Origin: Termitomyces sp. T153
Lineage: Eukaryota > Basidiomycota > Agaricomycetes > Agaricales > Lyophyllaceae
Length of the DNA: 64,000 bases
Assembly: GCA_018296165.2 (NCBI GenBank)
Contig: JACKQL020000050.1
Location: 1 to 64,000, forward strand
Direction: 5' to 3'
The first letter of the stretch is position 1, and each line of letters opens with the position of its first letter. Position numbers and translations under genes: made by a program. Shown here one piece after another: positions 9,120 to 21,412 of the stretch. The notes below the pieces were generated by a model, which did no database searches, was not told the origin of the DNA, and saw only the letters and a program-made list of their open reading frames with translations.

Positions 9120-12100
9120 TTATACATTGACATAGTCCAATTCCATGGACTCCTTTGAAGGTGCATCCTCTGAGGACACACCAGAGCTCAATGCTGGGTT
9201 GGTAGTGGCTGAGGCCACTGATGATGATGGCCCCTCCTCAGTTGGGGCTGCACTTGCAGTGGGAGCCACTGTCATGGGCATCTCTGCTGGTGCCATCATG
9301 GTTCTCACCTCCTCCATGGGTTGGTGCAAGAGGTGAGTGGAGATACCTGCCTCACCATAGTGCAGCTATTCAGCCATGCTGAGGAGTGAGTGGCCTCTAC
9401 TCTCATGAATTTGGAGGAGCACTTGGAAGTGCTTCTAGTCATCAGCAGTTGGGTTTTACCACCCATCATACCCCTGTACAGTGGGGGCATACCACCCATC
9501 ATACCCCTGTATGGTAGGAGGTACTCTGATAGTTCAGAGTCAACAAAGGCATTTGTTGTTGACTTGCATGAACAAGTCCATGTGAATTGCACTCCCAGAC
9601 CAATGGTGATCAAGGAAGTGTATGCCATAGGTATACACATGATTCACTCAGGAGGGAGGCATGCAGTTGGCCAGGAGGTGATGTATCACCTCCATCTCAC
9701 TCAAATTGTTAATTTGCATAGGCAGCACTTGCAGCCTATGCAGAGTGAAAGTGTAGGAGGTAATGGGGTTAAACTCCCCCTACACTGGACCAGTAGTTGT
9801 TGACTGCTTCTCAATAGAAATGCGGCTGAGCAACTACCATAGCAAACAGCCTTATATAGGCCATTTGTGTGTGCAGTGTAGTTGGGGCCAGTGCCCAACC
9901 TAAGATGTAACCAAAGACCAAATGTTGGTCTATGCAGAATGAGGCATCGATGGCCATGCCTGAGTACAGGTTCTGTGAACCTGGGTGGCCATGGTGCAGG
10001 ATGTACTGCTCCCATGCATCAATGTCAAAATGATGGCTGATTGTGACTTGATTAAGTTCCACTCCCCACATATTGTTATTAGTGTGGCCAAGCATGGCTA
10101 ACAAACATGAAGGTAAGGGGACTGGTATCCAATGTCAGTCTCCTTTGGGCAGAGACATTTCCAACTCTGCTGGGATCAGCTCCATAACCCACCACATGGT
10201 GCAGTCTCTCAATTCTGGAGCTGTATAGAAGGAGATTCAGTGGAACTCCTGAAGGAGGAGAGCAGCATGAATCTGCTCCCTCATTGTAACCTTTGATCTG
10301 CCTTCCCAAATGACCTTCAGGATCAGCCAGATCTGCTCAGAATTCATAGGCATCCCTTGGGGAGCCCATCAATACAGCAATTCATAGCACAGGGATATGT
10401 GAGATATCTCTGCCATCTCAGTGGAGTGGGCAAAGACTGCTTCATTGCAAACAAGGACTGCATTGGTCATTGGCAACCAGTAGAAGTTGGGGTGAAGAAT
10501 ACCCCTGAAGTTGTTCTGGTGCTCAAAGCACCTGCAAACCAAAGTGATCTCCCAGCCATCTGGTAGGTGGCCAGGCACTGTATCATTAAGATGCTTGAGG
10601 TCCAACTTAGACTTTTCAGCATCAATGGCTAACAGCCATCTGGTGTTAGCATTGTGCCATTTCTTGCAACAATGCTCAGCAGCATTGTCATTGAAATTAC
10701 TGTCCAGGATATGCCATTTGAATGTAGGGACATCATCATCATCATCACTACCCAAGTTGGATGCCACTGGGGCACCTGTTGTTGTGTGGGTAGCTAACTG
10801 CTGGGTGACAAAGAATTCCTTGTCACAGGAGTTCCAATGCACTGACAGGATGTACTCCTGGGAGAGCACACTAGGCATAATGTAGGTCATCAATTCAAGG
10901 ACCTCAATCATGCCAGCTTCTGCTCCCTGTGGAGCATTTGCTGGAAACACAATTGGGGTGGCCATGACCACAGAGTTGTCTGCCTCTGTTGATGCAACAG
11001 CTGGCTTTGCAGTGCCAGCCTGCTTTGTGGAGGGCTTTGCTGCTCCCTCCTTCATTGCTGCTAGCTGAGGCAGCTTTACTTGAGCCACCACTGGCTTGGA
11101 TGGCCCAGCAGAGAACAAAGCTGCCTTGAAATCAGGGTGCTTGTCCATCATCTGATCATCACCAGCAGGAACAACATTATCATAGGGCACAAGTGGTGCC
11201 CTCTGAGTCAAGGATCCCTTGACAAATACAGAAGGCTCAGTGTGAGCCTTCTTTGTCTCTGAGGGGTTAGGTGAGGAGGCTACATGCTTCTCTTTCTCCA
11301 GTGCAGATTGGAAGAGGTCTGCCCAGGCCTCATCCCTTTGATTTCAAACAATATCAAGTTCATTCAGAACTTGAGCTAGTGCTAGCTGCATCACAGGGTT
11401 GTCAAAGATGTCAGCACCAACATCCTCTGGAACTCTGGCTTTGTGAAGCCACTGGAGCAGGTGAGCAATATGCTCCTCTACAGCAGTTGAAGGCTCAGGC
11501 TCTTTTGCTTTGCCCTTGTCCTTCTCCTTTGCAGAGAAGTATCACTTGACTATCTTTCAGGTGGTCAATGATGGAGTGCTTCTCCCCTGTGCCAGTGCAG
11601 AAGGCAATGTTGTAGTTGCCTTACCTTTGCCTTTGCTAGTTGAGGCAGCCTCTGGTCACCCTGATGTGCTTGAAGAAGCAGAAGGCATGTCAGAAACATG
11701 CATTGACATAGGCAGTAGCAGATATGACTGCTTAGGAAGTGCTAACAGCTCCATCAGAGCTGTAATTGACTCTGGGCCTTCATTATCAACTTCCATTGCC
11801 TCTGCTGACAATGCTGCAGGGACTGAGATCCCTACTTGTGACAATATCATGGTAGGTCATTATTGATCTGCTATGCCCATTGTATGGCTGGGGCCAGCCA
11901 CTGGAGGTGGGGCCATAATAAATTGTAGCATCACATATTGTTAGAACTCCTGGGACCATACTGGCTGTGTGGCCACAGGATATCTGAAGTTGAATTGAGG
12001 GGGGGCCAGTGGTCCCCTGCATCCTCTTCCTGCTCCTTAAGGGGAAACTGATGTTCCCCCATGCCCTCTGCCTGCTCCACCTCATTGCAGGGGCACACCA

Positions 12101-12370
12101 CATCCCCACACTGGCAACTGCTGCATTGCCACTGTGTAGCTAGGTGGGGCCACATCTCCTGGCACCACTGACTGTCCTCTACTTGTGGGCCTTGTGTCTA
12201 TTTGAGCTGGAGCCACTCTTCTCATTGTTAGGGGTGCAATGTCCCCCAGCACCAAACCTCCTGCCAATGCAGCAAAGCCACCAAAGCCAGAGAGCAAGCT
12301 ACTTCCTGATCCTCCCCCTCTTAAGCTCTGTCCAGAGCTCATAGAATACCCTGAATCTCTGTCCACCTTG
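9120..12370 (-). pseudogene. Long decayed reading frame of unknown function
   Basis: A minus-strand coding region with scattered stops runs from about 12370 to 9120. The best piece is 11211-10369 (280 codons): an alanine/proline-rich start, an acidic run (five Asp), then a globular-looking part rich in Trp, His and Cys ('AEHCCKKWHNANTRW', 'GWEITLVCRCFEHQNNF'). Further pieces at 10309-10079, 10104-9811 and 9640-9305 look like one protein continued through frame breaks. An upstream piece (about 11530-11220) is rich in Lys/Glu. I do not recognise the family. Both neighbours are mobile-element genes on the same strand, so it may be an accessory gene of the recombinase element, or a gag-like protein. 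Confidence 0.45.
9457..9511. repeat. Two-copy direct repeat, 33-bp period
   Basis: A 22-bp segment at 9457-9478 recurs exactly at 9490-9511. On the minus strand it encodes a short duplicated 'YRGMMGG' peptide within the unknown frame. Confidence 0.8.
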
Positions 12371-12547
12371 CATGGCCAGTTCTTTTTCTTGCCTGTGGAG
12401 CAAGGAGTCTCCTAGTACAGTTGGTGCATAGCACCAACAATGTGGAAGAAGACAAAGTCTAGTTGGACTTTGTGCTCAGCCAAAAAATTGGCTGACATAA
12501 TTGTTGATGGCTGCTGATATGGCAGCCTATCAACCTTCTGGACTAAG

Positions 12548-12756
12548 TCAAGTTGACTTAGACCTTCTAGCCAACTGTGCAGGGTGCTGCACACCCTGCA
12601 ACTCCAGATATCTGTCAAGGGCCACCAGGTCCTTGCAGGTCACAAGGAACTCCCAAGTGGTGTCTCCAAGACTCCAACAAACCTCAAACTTGAGGTTCTT
12701 ACCATCCTAACAATGACCTACTAGGTCATCAACAAACCATTCCTGATTGTCTGGGG
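12548..12756 (-). pseudogene. Integrase-linked chromodomain of gypsy 1
   Basis: After the integrase tail, the minus strand encodes 'EWFVDDLVGHC' then, past one in-frame TAG, 'DGKNLKFEVCWSLGDTTWEFL...LDRYLEL'. The spacing of Trp/Tyr/Phe cage residues and the 'DTTWE' motif match chromodomains fused to chromovirus integrases, which direct insertion to methyl-histone-marked chromatin. The TAG replaces a conserved Trp or Arg position. The frame ends at the TGA at 12548-12550. Confidence 0.82.
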
Positions 12757-12780
12757 TGCCAAAGTTGTAAGGCTCTGGCA

Positions 12781-13230
12781 TCACCCTGTTGGAGAACAGC
12801 ACATTGTTGCTGGCCTTATACAGGCACAGCAGTGACACATGGAACTTAGGATAATGTATCTTTCATTTCTGGAGTGCCATAGGCAACTCCAATACATAGT
12901 TGGAGATCTCATTGTAAGCCCCAAAATTCTATATGGCCCAACCCACTTTGGGCAGAACTTCCTTGCTCTGCCCTTAGGAAGGTTGAGATTCTTTGTTGAA
13001 AGGTATACCAATGCACCTTTCTCAAGGTCTGTATCAGGCCTGCAATATAAGTTGGCCATGCCCATCTTTCTGACACACACCTCAATAATTGCATTATGAG
13101 CCACTGCCAAGTTCTCTAGAGCTTGGCAGGCAAACTGCTGGATTCCCCTTGGAATTGCAGTGTCCAACCTAATTTCCCATATTATAGATGGCATGTACCC
13201 ACTGTTCAATTTGAATGGTGCAAAGCACAT
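12781..13230 (-). pseudogene. Gypsy 1 integrase C-terminal (GPY/F-type) region
   Basis: The 149-codon frame carries the end of the integrase: 'FKLNSGYMPS', 'VYLSTKNLNLPKG', 'KFCPKWVGPYRIL'. The last is the GPY/F module between the catalytic core and the chromodomain. It follows a stop-ridden core to the right and precedes the chromodomain to the left. Confidence 0.88.
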
Positions 13231-13900
13231 TGTCTCAGAGATACTTGTGTTTATTGCAAACTCTGTTAAGTCTATTTAACTTAACCAGTCTTTTTGGTCT
13301 GGTTGTACAACTGTACAAAGGATCTGACCAACATTCCTATTGGCATATTTAGTCTGACCATCTGTCTGTGGATGAAACAACATAGACATTAGGAGCTTTG
13401 CTCCTTACAGCTTGTGCGGTTCACACCACCATTTGGATGTGAACTTTGAGTCTCAATCACTAACAATTGAGCTTGGGAGGCCATGTAGCCTCACAATCCC
13501 ACACATGTAAATCTAGGACTGCAATGCTGTCATGGTAGTGTGCATTGGAATAAGGTGCACCATGCTTGTCATCCAACATATAACTACTCACAAGTAGTTA
13601 TACCCTTTCAACTCAGGGAACGGACCAATAAAGTCCATTGCTATCAAATCCCAGGGTTTTACTGGCATGGGCAGGGAATGTAACTTCCCTGAAGAGGGCT
13701 GATTGCTCCCTTTTGCTGGCTGATACAGCTGCCTAACTCTATGGCTAGGTCCCTTGCAAAGAGCGCATATCTGATCCAGTTGCACTTGTATTTTCTGCAT
13801 GCACATAGGGGGAAGATTGTCCCCCTCTGGATCAATATGGGCATCTGTGCAGATGTAGTCATAGACATGGTGTATATCTCATGAAGAGTCACTCTCAAAG
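13231..13900 (-). pseudogene. Gypsy 1 integrase zinc domain and core, broken
   Basis: The frame 13806-13588 holds the end of the HHCC zinc domain ('QICALCKGPSHRV') and the start of the DDE core, 'PWDLIAMDFIGPFPELKGYNYLL', with the first catalytic Asp. The rest of the core between 13580 and 13240 can be followed only across many stops, for example a remnant of the conserved 'FHPQTDGQTE' block. The catalytic region cannot be translated. Confidence 0.8.
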
Positions 13901-14010
13901 TAGTGGGATAAACAGTCTGCTACCTTATTGAGCTCTCCTTTCACATACATGATGTCAAAATTAAATCTCAACATATAATCTATCCACTGTTGTTGATGCG
14001 GTGACAAGTT

Positions 14011-14334
14011 CTATTGAGTTTTGGAAAACTCAAGAGCTTTATAATCTGTTATCACATGGATCTTGTACCCCAGAAGCTTATCCTCCCACTTGAGGAGGGC
14101 TTCTAGGATTGCCAGAGTTTTGAGTTCATGCACAGCATAATTCTGCTGTGCATTGGTGAACTTTTTTGACATGAATCCAGCTGGCTGATATTTCTGCCAG
14201 CTTGAACCTTGTCCATACATTGCTCCAACACCTGTCTTTGAGGCATCACAGATCAGCCAGATAGGATCCTTGTGTTGAGGATCAATCAGGCATATTACTG
14301 GAGTTTTGGCACAGATCCTCTTGATCATGTTCAA
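14011..14334 (-). pseudogene. Gypsy 1 RNase H domain
   Basis: The frame 'PIWLICDASKTGVGAMYGQG' holds the first RNase H acidic motif, and 'FTNAQQNYAVHELKTLAILEAL' the Glu-containing helix, followed by 'VITDYKALEF' with a third acidic residue. These three make the metal-binding set of gypsy RNase H. The frame is cut by a stop near 14011. Confidence 0.87.
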
Positions 14335-14355
14335 ACACCACTGGTGAATAAGTCA

Positions 14356-14999
14356 TCAATCAAATGGCAACCTGTTCTGCATCATGGCCATTAATGGCCC
14401 AGTGTATGCAGAGACATTGGGCAGAAAATTCCTGATGTAGTTCACCAGTCCAACAAACCATTGGATGTTGTTGTAGGTTCTAGGAATGCACCACTCCTGG
14501 ATCCTATTCAACTTCTCCATATCAGGGTGTATACCCTGCAAGTCAATTACATGGCTGAGGCACTCTACATGCTTGGCATATAGCTCACACTTCTTCCATT
14601 TGAGGTAGAGCTTGTTCTTGTGTAGTCTTTCAAAGACTACTCTGAGGTGCTGCTTGTGTTCCTCAATGGAATCTGAGAAGACAAATATATTGTCTAAGTA
14701 AACATGCATCCACTTGCCAATGACATCTCTAAAAATGGATGTCATCAGATGTTGGAACATGGCTGGCATGTTACAGTCACTAATCTGCATAATATTACTG
14801 CGATATGTCCCAGTAATGTCATAAATGCAGTCTTAAGTACATCTGATGTACATATCCTCACTTGCTCATATGCATCAGTGAGGTCAATTTTTGACCTCAC
14901 TAGCACACAAGCAACATCCTCCCTAATGACTTCTTGGTCTGGTAAGGGTGTTACATCCTTAACAGTATTGTCATTATGCTGATGCACATCCAATGTCAT
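14356..14999 (-). pseudogene. Gypsy 1 reverse transcriptase
   Basis: Two overlapping frames (14999-14745, 14790-14356) carry the gypsy RT fingers, palm and thumb. 'KIDLTDAYEQVRI' contains the first catalytic Asp. 'MFQHLMTSIFRDVIGKWMHVYLDNIFVFSDSIEEH' holds the polymerase box, which reads YLDN at 14689-14700 instead of YLDD. The thumb block 'QWFVGLVNYIRNFLPN' follows. Loss of the last Asp removes polymerase activity. Confidence 0.9.
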
Positions 15000-15825
15000 C
15001 TGCAGAGATCCATCCTTCTTAGGTATGCATAATAGTGGTGCAGCCTAATTGGCCACACATGGTTTCCACCACTTAGCCCACACATAGCAGTCAATTTTAT
15101 TCTGCAATTTCTGCTGAAGTGACTTAGGACACCTCAGCATGAAGTATGAGTACCATTTGATCTCATCAATGAGATTTATCCCATGATTCACTTCTCACAA
15201 AGGAGGAAGTTCCTCCTTCATTCCATTGACAATGTCTTGGAATTCATCATACCACTGCTATTGAAGGCATGGAATGTCACCTTCTATTAGCTTGGAAGGT
15301 TGTGCCTTCCCTCCATCTATTCTTGGCAAAGAGCAACACTCTTCCTTGGTCAATCTTGCTGGTGGTACAGGCTTTGTGTACTTGTCATGCAAGGCCATTA
15401 TACAGATCTCTGACTCATCTGGTATGTTCAGACAAGCAGGAACATGGGTTGTCCTGCCTCTCACTTCCATCCACAAGTATTCAAACTTGCTAGGCTCAGA
15501 TATTTTATTCTTTATAGCCATTCTATATATTTCATCATCAGGGGTCAGTCTTCTTACCCCTTCCTGCCATGTCAGGTCAGCTATGACCTAATTCCACTCT
15601 TGTGGCATGTGTGGATCATATGCCCATTCAAGGGTAGGCTTTGGGATTGGTCTGTCCCAAATCTTCCTTTCCCTTGCCTTCAAAGGGTCAAGTCAATCCT
15701 TCTAGCATACTCTCTCCCCCTCTTGAAGAGTACTCCTTTGATACTCTTCTTTGGAGATCACTAGCAATGGGTGGTCATCAGGTAGACTCTCAGTTACTCA
15801 AACTTTATTCTCACACCTACCTCCT

Positions 15826-16266
15826 CTATGGTAGGACACTTGAGCCCACTAGGGAGTCAGAGCTGCTTGTCACACCACTTCTCCACAGTGTGGAAGCATT
15901 GTGCATGGCCATTGGCATCCTCCAGCTCCAACCTATGGCTAGAGTCACCTTTCTGTCAATGACCACTTGGTCATTTGCAAAATCAAGGATGACCTTATGG
16001 GTCCTCATGAATGGTGTTCCTATAATCATGTTGTAGCAATCAAAGTTTGCAATGTCTACATAGACATTGCAAATCTTGCCAGGAACCTTCATGGTAACCC
16101 TGGCACCATAATTCACAATGGAACAACTTTCAATCATTTCTAGCTGCAGGGTGATGGTGGTGGCCAATGGTGCCACCTGTATCCTAGCTACATGAGCAAA
16201 CAACAGAGTGATTCCAGAGATAGTACTCCCTGAATTCCATAGTGTCCACACTTGGTGGCCATTCAC
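15826..16266 (-). pseudogene. Gypsy 1 aspartic protease
   Basis: The 146-codon frame shows 'WNSGSTISGI' where a catalytic L-D-S-G-S-T box is expected, followed by 'YVDIANFDCYNMIIGTPFM', the hydrophobic Gly-containing motif near the end of retropepsin domains. The catalytic Asp is Asn, so polyprotein processing would be lost. Confidence 0.83.
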
Positions 16267-16334
16267 CTCTACCCAAGTGACAAGACATTCTTTGTCTCAT
16301 GCTGGCAGCACTGGGCAGTCCATGGCATCCTTGG

Positions 16335-17319
16335 CTACCATGAGCCACACCTTTCACATGCAAACCTTGTTGCTAGGTTCTTTCTCCCCATGCTAGCTAG
16401 TAGGGACCTCTGTAAGGGCAAATAGCCCCTCACTATCACTACCATGAGTATAGTACTTGTTGTTGTACATCTCCAATTCAACATACTCTTGACCATGCTT
16501 CTGAGTCCCATCAAACTCAAATGCATCCTCAACATTGGCCTCAGCAGGCTCTTCCTCCTGCTCATCATCAGCTTCACCCACATCTGACAGAGCAGCTGTA
16601 TGAGCTGCCTGCAAGAATACTCAGGGAGCTGGCTTAGCTGGCTCCCTGCATTCACATGCAAAGTGCCCAGCCTTTCCATACTTATAACAGTTTGCAGACT
16701 GCCTGGCATCCTTGCTTGGTTGGCCTGATGCTATGGGCACTACATTTTTTCCTGCAGCAAGATGTTTTCTCACTGCCTGCACTGCAGCCACAGGTTGGGA
16801 GGGCCCCAAGTCCACACCATTTCTAGGTTGCCCAGGTCTCAAGGCCAAGCATATAGCCGGCCTCTTTGCTGCCCTTGATAGCTGTGATCAGATATGTTGT
16901 TTGGCCACCTCTGTTTGCTTAGCTAGTGCAGTCCCACTTGCTGGAGATTGTGCTGCTGCTAGCAACAGCTGCTGTCCTAACTGACTTTTCTTGCTGCACT
17001 CTACATAGTGTGCAGTGGTTTTGATGTTGTTCTCATAAGCTTTGGCCTCTAAGACAAACTCCTTGACAGTATTTACTTTGGGAGCCAGTTTGCCATTGCA
17101 TATTAATGCAACAAGCATATTGGAGGGTATTCCCTCCAAAAACTGCTCACAAATAGTAAATTCATTGGAAAACATGACCATTTTTTGAGCATGGTCAAGC
17201 AATGCATCATAAAAGCCTTGCACTCCTTCTTCAACTGCATACACTGCATTGTGGAATGCATCACATGCATCTTGCATTGTTGAAGGCTGTACAACCTGGT
17301 CATACAGTCCAAGAATCAC
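16335..17319 (-). pseudogene. Gypsy 1 gag capsid and zinc knuckle
   Basis: The frame 17319-16888 is a retrotransposon gag capsid core ('LYDQVVQPSTMQDACDAF', 'FTICEQFLEGIPSNM'). The frame 16848-16621 contains the RNA-binding knuckle 'CYKYGKAGHFACEC', in which the second Cys of CX2CX4HX4C is Tyr. An acidic stretch (16614-16393) follows. The frames are contiguous in the expected order but separated by stops. Confidence 0.85.
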
Positions 17320-17586
17320 ATCCTCAAACTTCCAGTGGGACTGAGCCCTATTGACATGTATTACATGTTGTAGGTACTACTTCAGTGCACTTGCAGCTAG
17401 AAAGTCCATTAAAATTAGGACTTTCTTGCAATTGCACCCATCTCCACCATACTGAGCTATGGTGTAGAATACACAGATGCTCATCAGCCAGTCTTCAAGT
17501 TTGCTGAACTTGGCTAACCCTGCATAGGGAGTGATCATTTTTGATGGGTCACTCCACCTTGGCTTGAGTCCTTCTGGTATTGCTAG

Positions 17587-19339
17587 TTATACTGCAAGCA
17601 ACTGTTCCATCACTGCCCTCAGACAATCATGCATTGTCTGGCAGTAATATTTGTGGGCTTCCTCCACTCCTAGAGTTGTGAAGTGTCCACAATGTTGTGG
17701 CAGCATTAAAAACTGTTGTGGCTGTCTCTCTGGTAGGACTGTAGTCCTCCTCCTTACAGCTCTGCATCCCACACTATTGTCCTTACTAGAAGGGTCATCA
17801 CCTGGTCCTTCTGAGTCAAGTGGGCCTCCTCTCAGAGGTGGCAGTGGTCCACAACCAGGAAAAGGTGGTCCTCTTCTTGGACCTCCACCTCCTCCTTCTG
17901 GACCTTGGAGTCTATGGTGTGGCATAGAGGGAGGAGAGGAGACAGGATCACTCTCTGGTGATCCCCATCCAGGTTCTTCTTTACTGACAAGTCTTTTCCC
18001 AGACCAGTTCAAAGGAGTGTTTGCTCCTTGACCTGTGCATCTCTGGAAATCTGCAGGCATCTGACTGGTCCCAGCATTTCTGTCTCTGAAAGGGGAGCAA
18101 GAATCTTGCTCCTCCTTCTTAATTGGCCTAGTTTGTTCCAGTGGAATGTACCCTTCTGGCCATGCATCATAGGTGGTATTCATTTAAAAACACCACTCCT
18201 TGATTGTCCATGTAGGACTGTCTAAAGTCCTCCATGTCCCCATTGCAAAATTGCTGTAGAGCAATTCAATTTTCTCAAGTCAGCGCTCTCTGTGTAAACC
18301 CACCAGGTCTATGCCACACCACTAGTTGCTCAACTATAATTTCCAACCCTGCATCAGTAGACACTAAGTCTGGTGCTACAATCATGCCCAATGTGGCCTA
18401 TTGTTGATGGTCCACAGCAGTCCGTCTAGCTGCATAATCACACGACATCTCACCAGGCTGTTGCAGTGCTTGCAACAGAGTCAATGCTTTGTTGACTGGG
18501 GATAGTGGAGGCACATGGGCCCCACTAAGATACAGAGATGGCATCACAGACAATGCCTGTAATCCCCACAGCTTCTTGCACTGAAAGTTATCTGTCACCT
18601 CCTGTGCTAAGAAGAACATGTAAATATCCATATATTTCACTGGATCTGTTGGGATGATGTTGTCTCCTAACAACCTCTGAATTGCAATGTGTTTAGCTAC
18701 TCTAGCAGCTAAATGTTGCTGAGTTGAGGTCTTAGGGACCTCAACATGGTTCTATTAGAACACCATCACCCTTCTACAAAGGATGTTGTCTAGATGAGCC
18801 TCACCATCCATATCAGAGGTGTCTCTAACATCCTCTGGTATTGTCTTGATGAATGCTGCTGGGGCTGCCAATCACATACCCAGCACAGGCCCAGCTCATG
18901 ATCATACAGGACTGCAAGCCCTGTATGAGAAGTCTTCTTCACTCCTCAGTGGTGTTCCCACCACTGAGGAGTTGACCTGACCTTCTACAGCTACTGGGAA
19001 GGATTGAAGTTCTTCCAGCCTCAGTGCTGTGGATGCATACAGAGGGGTTTTCCCCTTGTCTGCCAATTTCACAGCACCTCCTGGCTCCACTATCAGATAT
19101 AGTCAAGTAGAGGGCCCTTGAGAGTTCTCTGCTGTAATGCCCTCCCAACCACCTGCAAGTGGTTGTACTGGAGTAACTGCTGGCAGTCCTCCTGGCATCA
19201 CAGCACTCTCCCTGCCCCCATCATGGTGTGATGTGGCAAATTTTGACATCCCATGTGAAGCACTCTTCAATGCTCCATTGAACTCTGTCTTGGACCTAGG
19301 CCCAAGCACTTGACCTTCCATGGTCACCACAGTGCCCAT
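17587..19339 (-). pseudogene. Gypsy 1 gag N-terminal region
   Basis: Several minus-strand frames (19339-19103, 19090-18902, 18673-18398, 18183-17587) run in order toward the capsid. They are rich in Pro, Gly and Ser; the last has a Gly/Pro-rich part (about residues 85-130). 'PVKYMDIYMFFLAQEVTDNFQCKKLWG' in 18673-18398 looks like a folded part. The first ATG at 19339 is the most likely original gag start. Assignment rests on position ahead of the capsid. Confidence 0.6.
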
Positions 19340-20498
19340 TGTGGAAGGTGCACATTAAAAAATTTCAATGTACTGATCATAACTAGTGGCAGTGAACTTC
19401 TTTCACAGAAGTTCAGGTTCCTGTCTCACAGATAAGTTAATGCTTGTTTGACTTGAACAAAGGTAATGTTTCCATTCTGGTTTGCACAACTTACAGTTCA
19501 CACTCCATAAGTCAAAACCAGTTGATAGTTCTGTCTACAAAGTATGAAGTAAGGTGCTACCTTACATAATTAAATGTATAGTACTTTTAGGGATAGTGTC
19601 ATGTGACACTATCCATGTAATTAAGTAATAATAGAATCAATTAAAAAAGGCAAAGCAAGTAACAGGCACTCTGCTACAATAGTATACAGTATCTGGTGCA
19701 ATGGCACAGGTTTTGACCAGGTCACAATGAGTGGAAATGAGGGAAGGAGATGGAGGACACTGTTGCATTGGACATTTGAGAGAAATGGAAGGCACAGAGA
19801 GGGAAGTAATTTTTCTGAAGGGGTGTGAGTGTAAGCTTACAGCTTACTAGATGGAACTAACAACTCAATACTTCATTGATGACACAAGACACAACATAGA
19901 TCCTGATTACATACAAAGACACCAATCATGACAATGATGTCAAACTGAACCTTATTTTCTAACAGACACCTATATAGATCCAGGAGTTGCAAGTGACAGT
20001 TAGTTGATTCTCAATCTGAGCTTGTTCCATTCATGTCTTGTGCTATATCAGTGACCCAAATATGAAACAAGATTTTGGATGACTTTGGCTTCCATCAATA
20101 TCTTACAGATCCCTTAGAAAATGAAAATCTTACATCTCTAGTATACAAAGTATGAGTATGCCAAGGTTTTATATATTCTTGTTTGAGGAAGGATGCCAGA
20201 GACATCCCAATGAAAGGGTCATTTTGTATGTGAAATGAAATGTGACAAGTTTTGTGACCCTGCCAAACTTTAGGACTCCATCTTATATGCATTATATATG
20301 TTCAAATCAAGCTAGATCAGTGGATATTATGTAATCTTACTTACCTGACAACTTTGGGAAAAATTAGACTTATATTACACTGACAATGCACAGATGAAAG
20401 TAGATGAAATAGCGAAATTTGACCATTCTCACAAGTTTGACTTTCACTACTTTTTTGTCTTCACATACTTGGGATCTGAGTGGAGGGATCTATATATG
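19340..20498. other. CG-poor non-coding stretch between gypsy 1 and gypsy 2
   Basis: No gene was recognised. It probably contains the leader and 5' LTR remains of gypsy 1. The only structured feature is a 24-nt inverted repeat at 19591-19614. Several short frames have no motif. Confidence 0.4.
19591..19614. repeat. Near-perfect inverted repeat, 11-bp arms
   Basis: GGATAGTGTCA and TGACACTATCC form 11-bp arms around a 2-base centre. Such a palindrome could form a hairpin or be a binding site in the LTR/leader of gypsy 1. The function is unknown. Confidence 0.75.
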
Positions 20499-20502
20499 AC
20501 AT

Positions 20503-21399
20503 TGATGCAAAATTGAACTATTTGCAGTTGTTTGTCTCAGAGACTCAACCAAACAGTACCAAATCAGCAAGTTCAAGGGCTCATAGTACACTCAAATTCA
20601 CACAGATTTTATAATTGAATGTAATTTGGTTGAGATTGATTTTAAGTATAAGTTTAAACTAAAGCTCAAACAAACACAAGGTGTCAGTATCAAATAAAAC
20701 CTTTATTGAAGCTTAATTCACATTGTAGACCTCGGTAGTCTGCTCCCTGGAGACTCCAAGTCACATGCCAAACATTGCTTATCAACCTTGAAATCCCCCC
20801 TCTCCTTTCTACCACCCCCATGCACATGGACCACAGTGCCCTGTGCATGTCTCTGTTGTCATTCTGGCTGTTTAGTGCCCGACACCAACAATTTTCTAGG
20901 TTCTATGCACTTGGCACTGATGCAGCCCCCATTCCCATTCCCTCACTTATTTTCCATCTTTTATCCTTCCCTGTTTCTTCACTAACCTCCTTCTCTCCTG
21001 TATAATCCATCAACACAGTTGTTCGCATGCATGTTCAAGGGAGGTAGGGGATTTTGTTGAGCGGGGAGGGCGGTGCAACCAGCTCGGCATTGGTTAAGCA
21101 GTAACTGGCCCTAGCTGACACTGCCACCCATCAAGCAAACCTCGGCTGTCAGCAACAATCAATTTTGATCATTGACATGTCAAGGCCTCATTGCTTTCTT
21201 CTTCGCTTGTGCTGCTGGCATCTGTGCATTGGGGATTTTGTTGATATTTGAACTATGGTAAGTACTTCCTTTTGGCCTACAGTTTTTGGCTTAATTATGC
21301 TTACAGTTTTCAGCACAATTGTGTATGTTTTAAGGTAAATACTTTTTCTCCATATTTTTGGCCTTTCCTTCTTTGTAGAAGGTAAGTGCCATTGTAATA
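20503..21399 (-). repeat. 3' LTR of gypsy 2 (long form)
   Basis: The first 54 bp (20503-20556) match 36725-36779 and the last part (21217-21399) matches 36780-36963, while 660 bp in between have no counterpart in the other LTR. Differences between the matching parts are largely TG in one copy and CA in the other. It begins TG on the plus strand. Confidence 0.82.
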
Positions 21400-21412
21400 C
21401 CTCCCCCACACT

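Larger units (their letters stand above)
12548..19339 (-). mobile_element. Chromodomain Ty3/gypsy retrotransposon 1, decayed
   Basis: Reading right to left: gag start (19339), proline-rich gag, capsid, zinc knuckle, aspartic protease, RT, RNase H, integrase, and a chromodomain ending at 12548. This is the Ty3/gypsy chromovirus order. I found no convincing LTR pair at the edges. Two inactivating active-site changes are visible (protease Asp to Asn, RT YLDD to YLDN), together with many stops, so the element is dead. Low CG content is pronounced throughout. Confidence 0.9.

Noticed and set aside
20557..21216. The extra LTR block read as an intron lost by retroposition
   Set aside because: The block does not start GT or end AG at the join, so splicing does not explain it.
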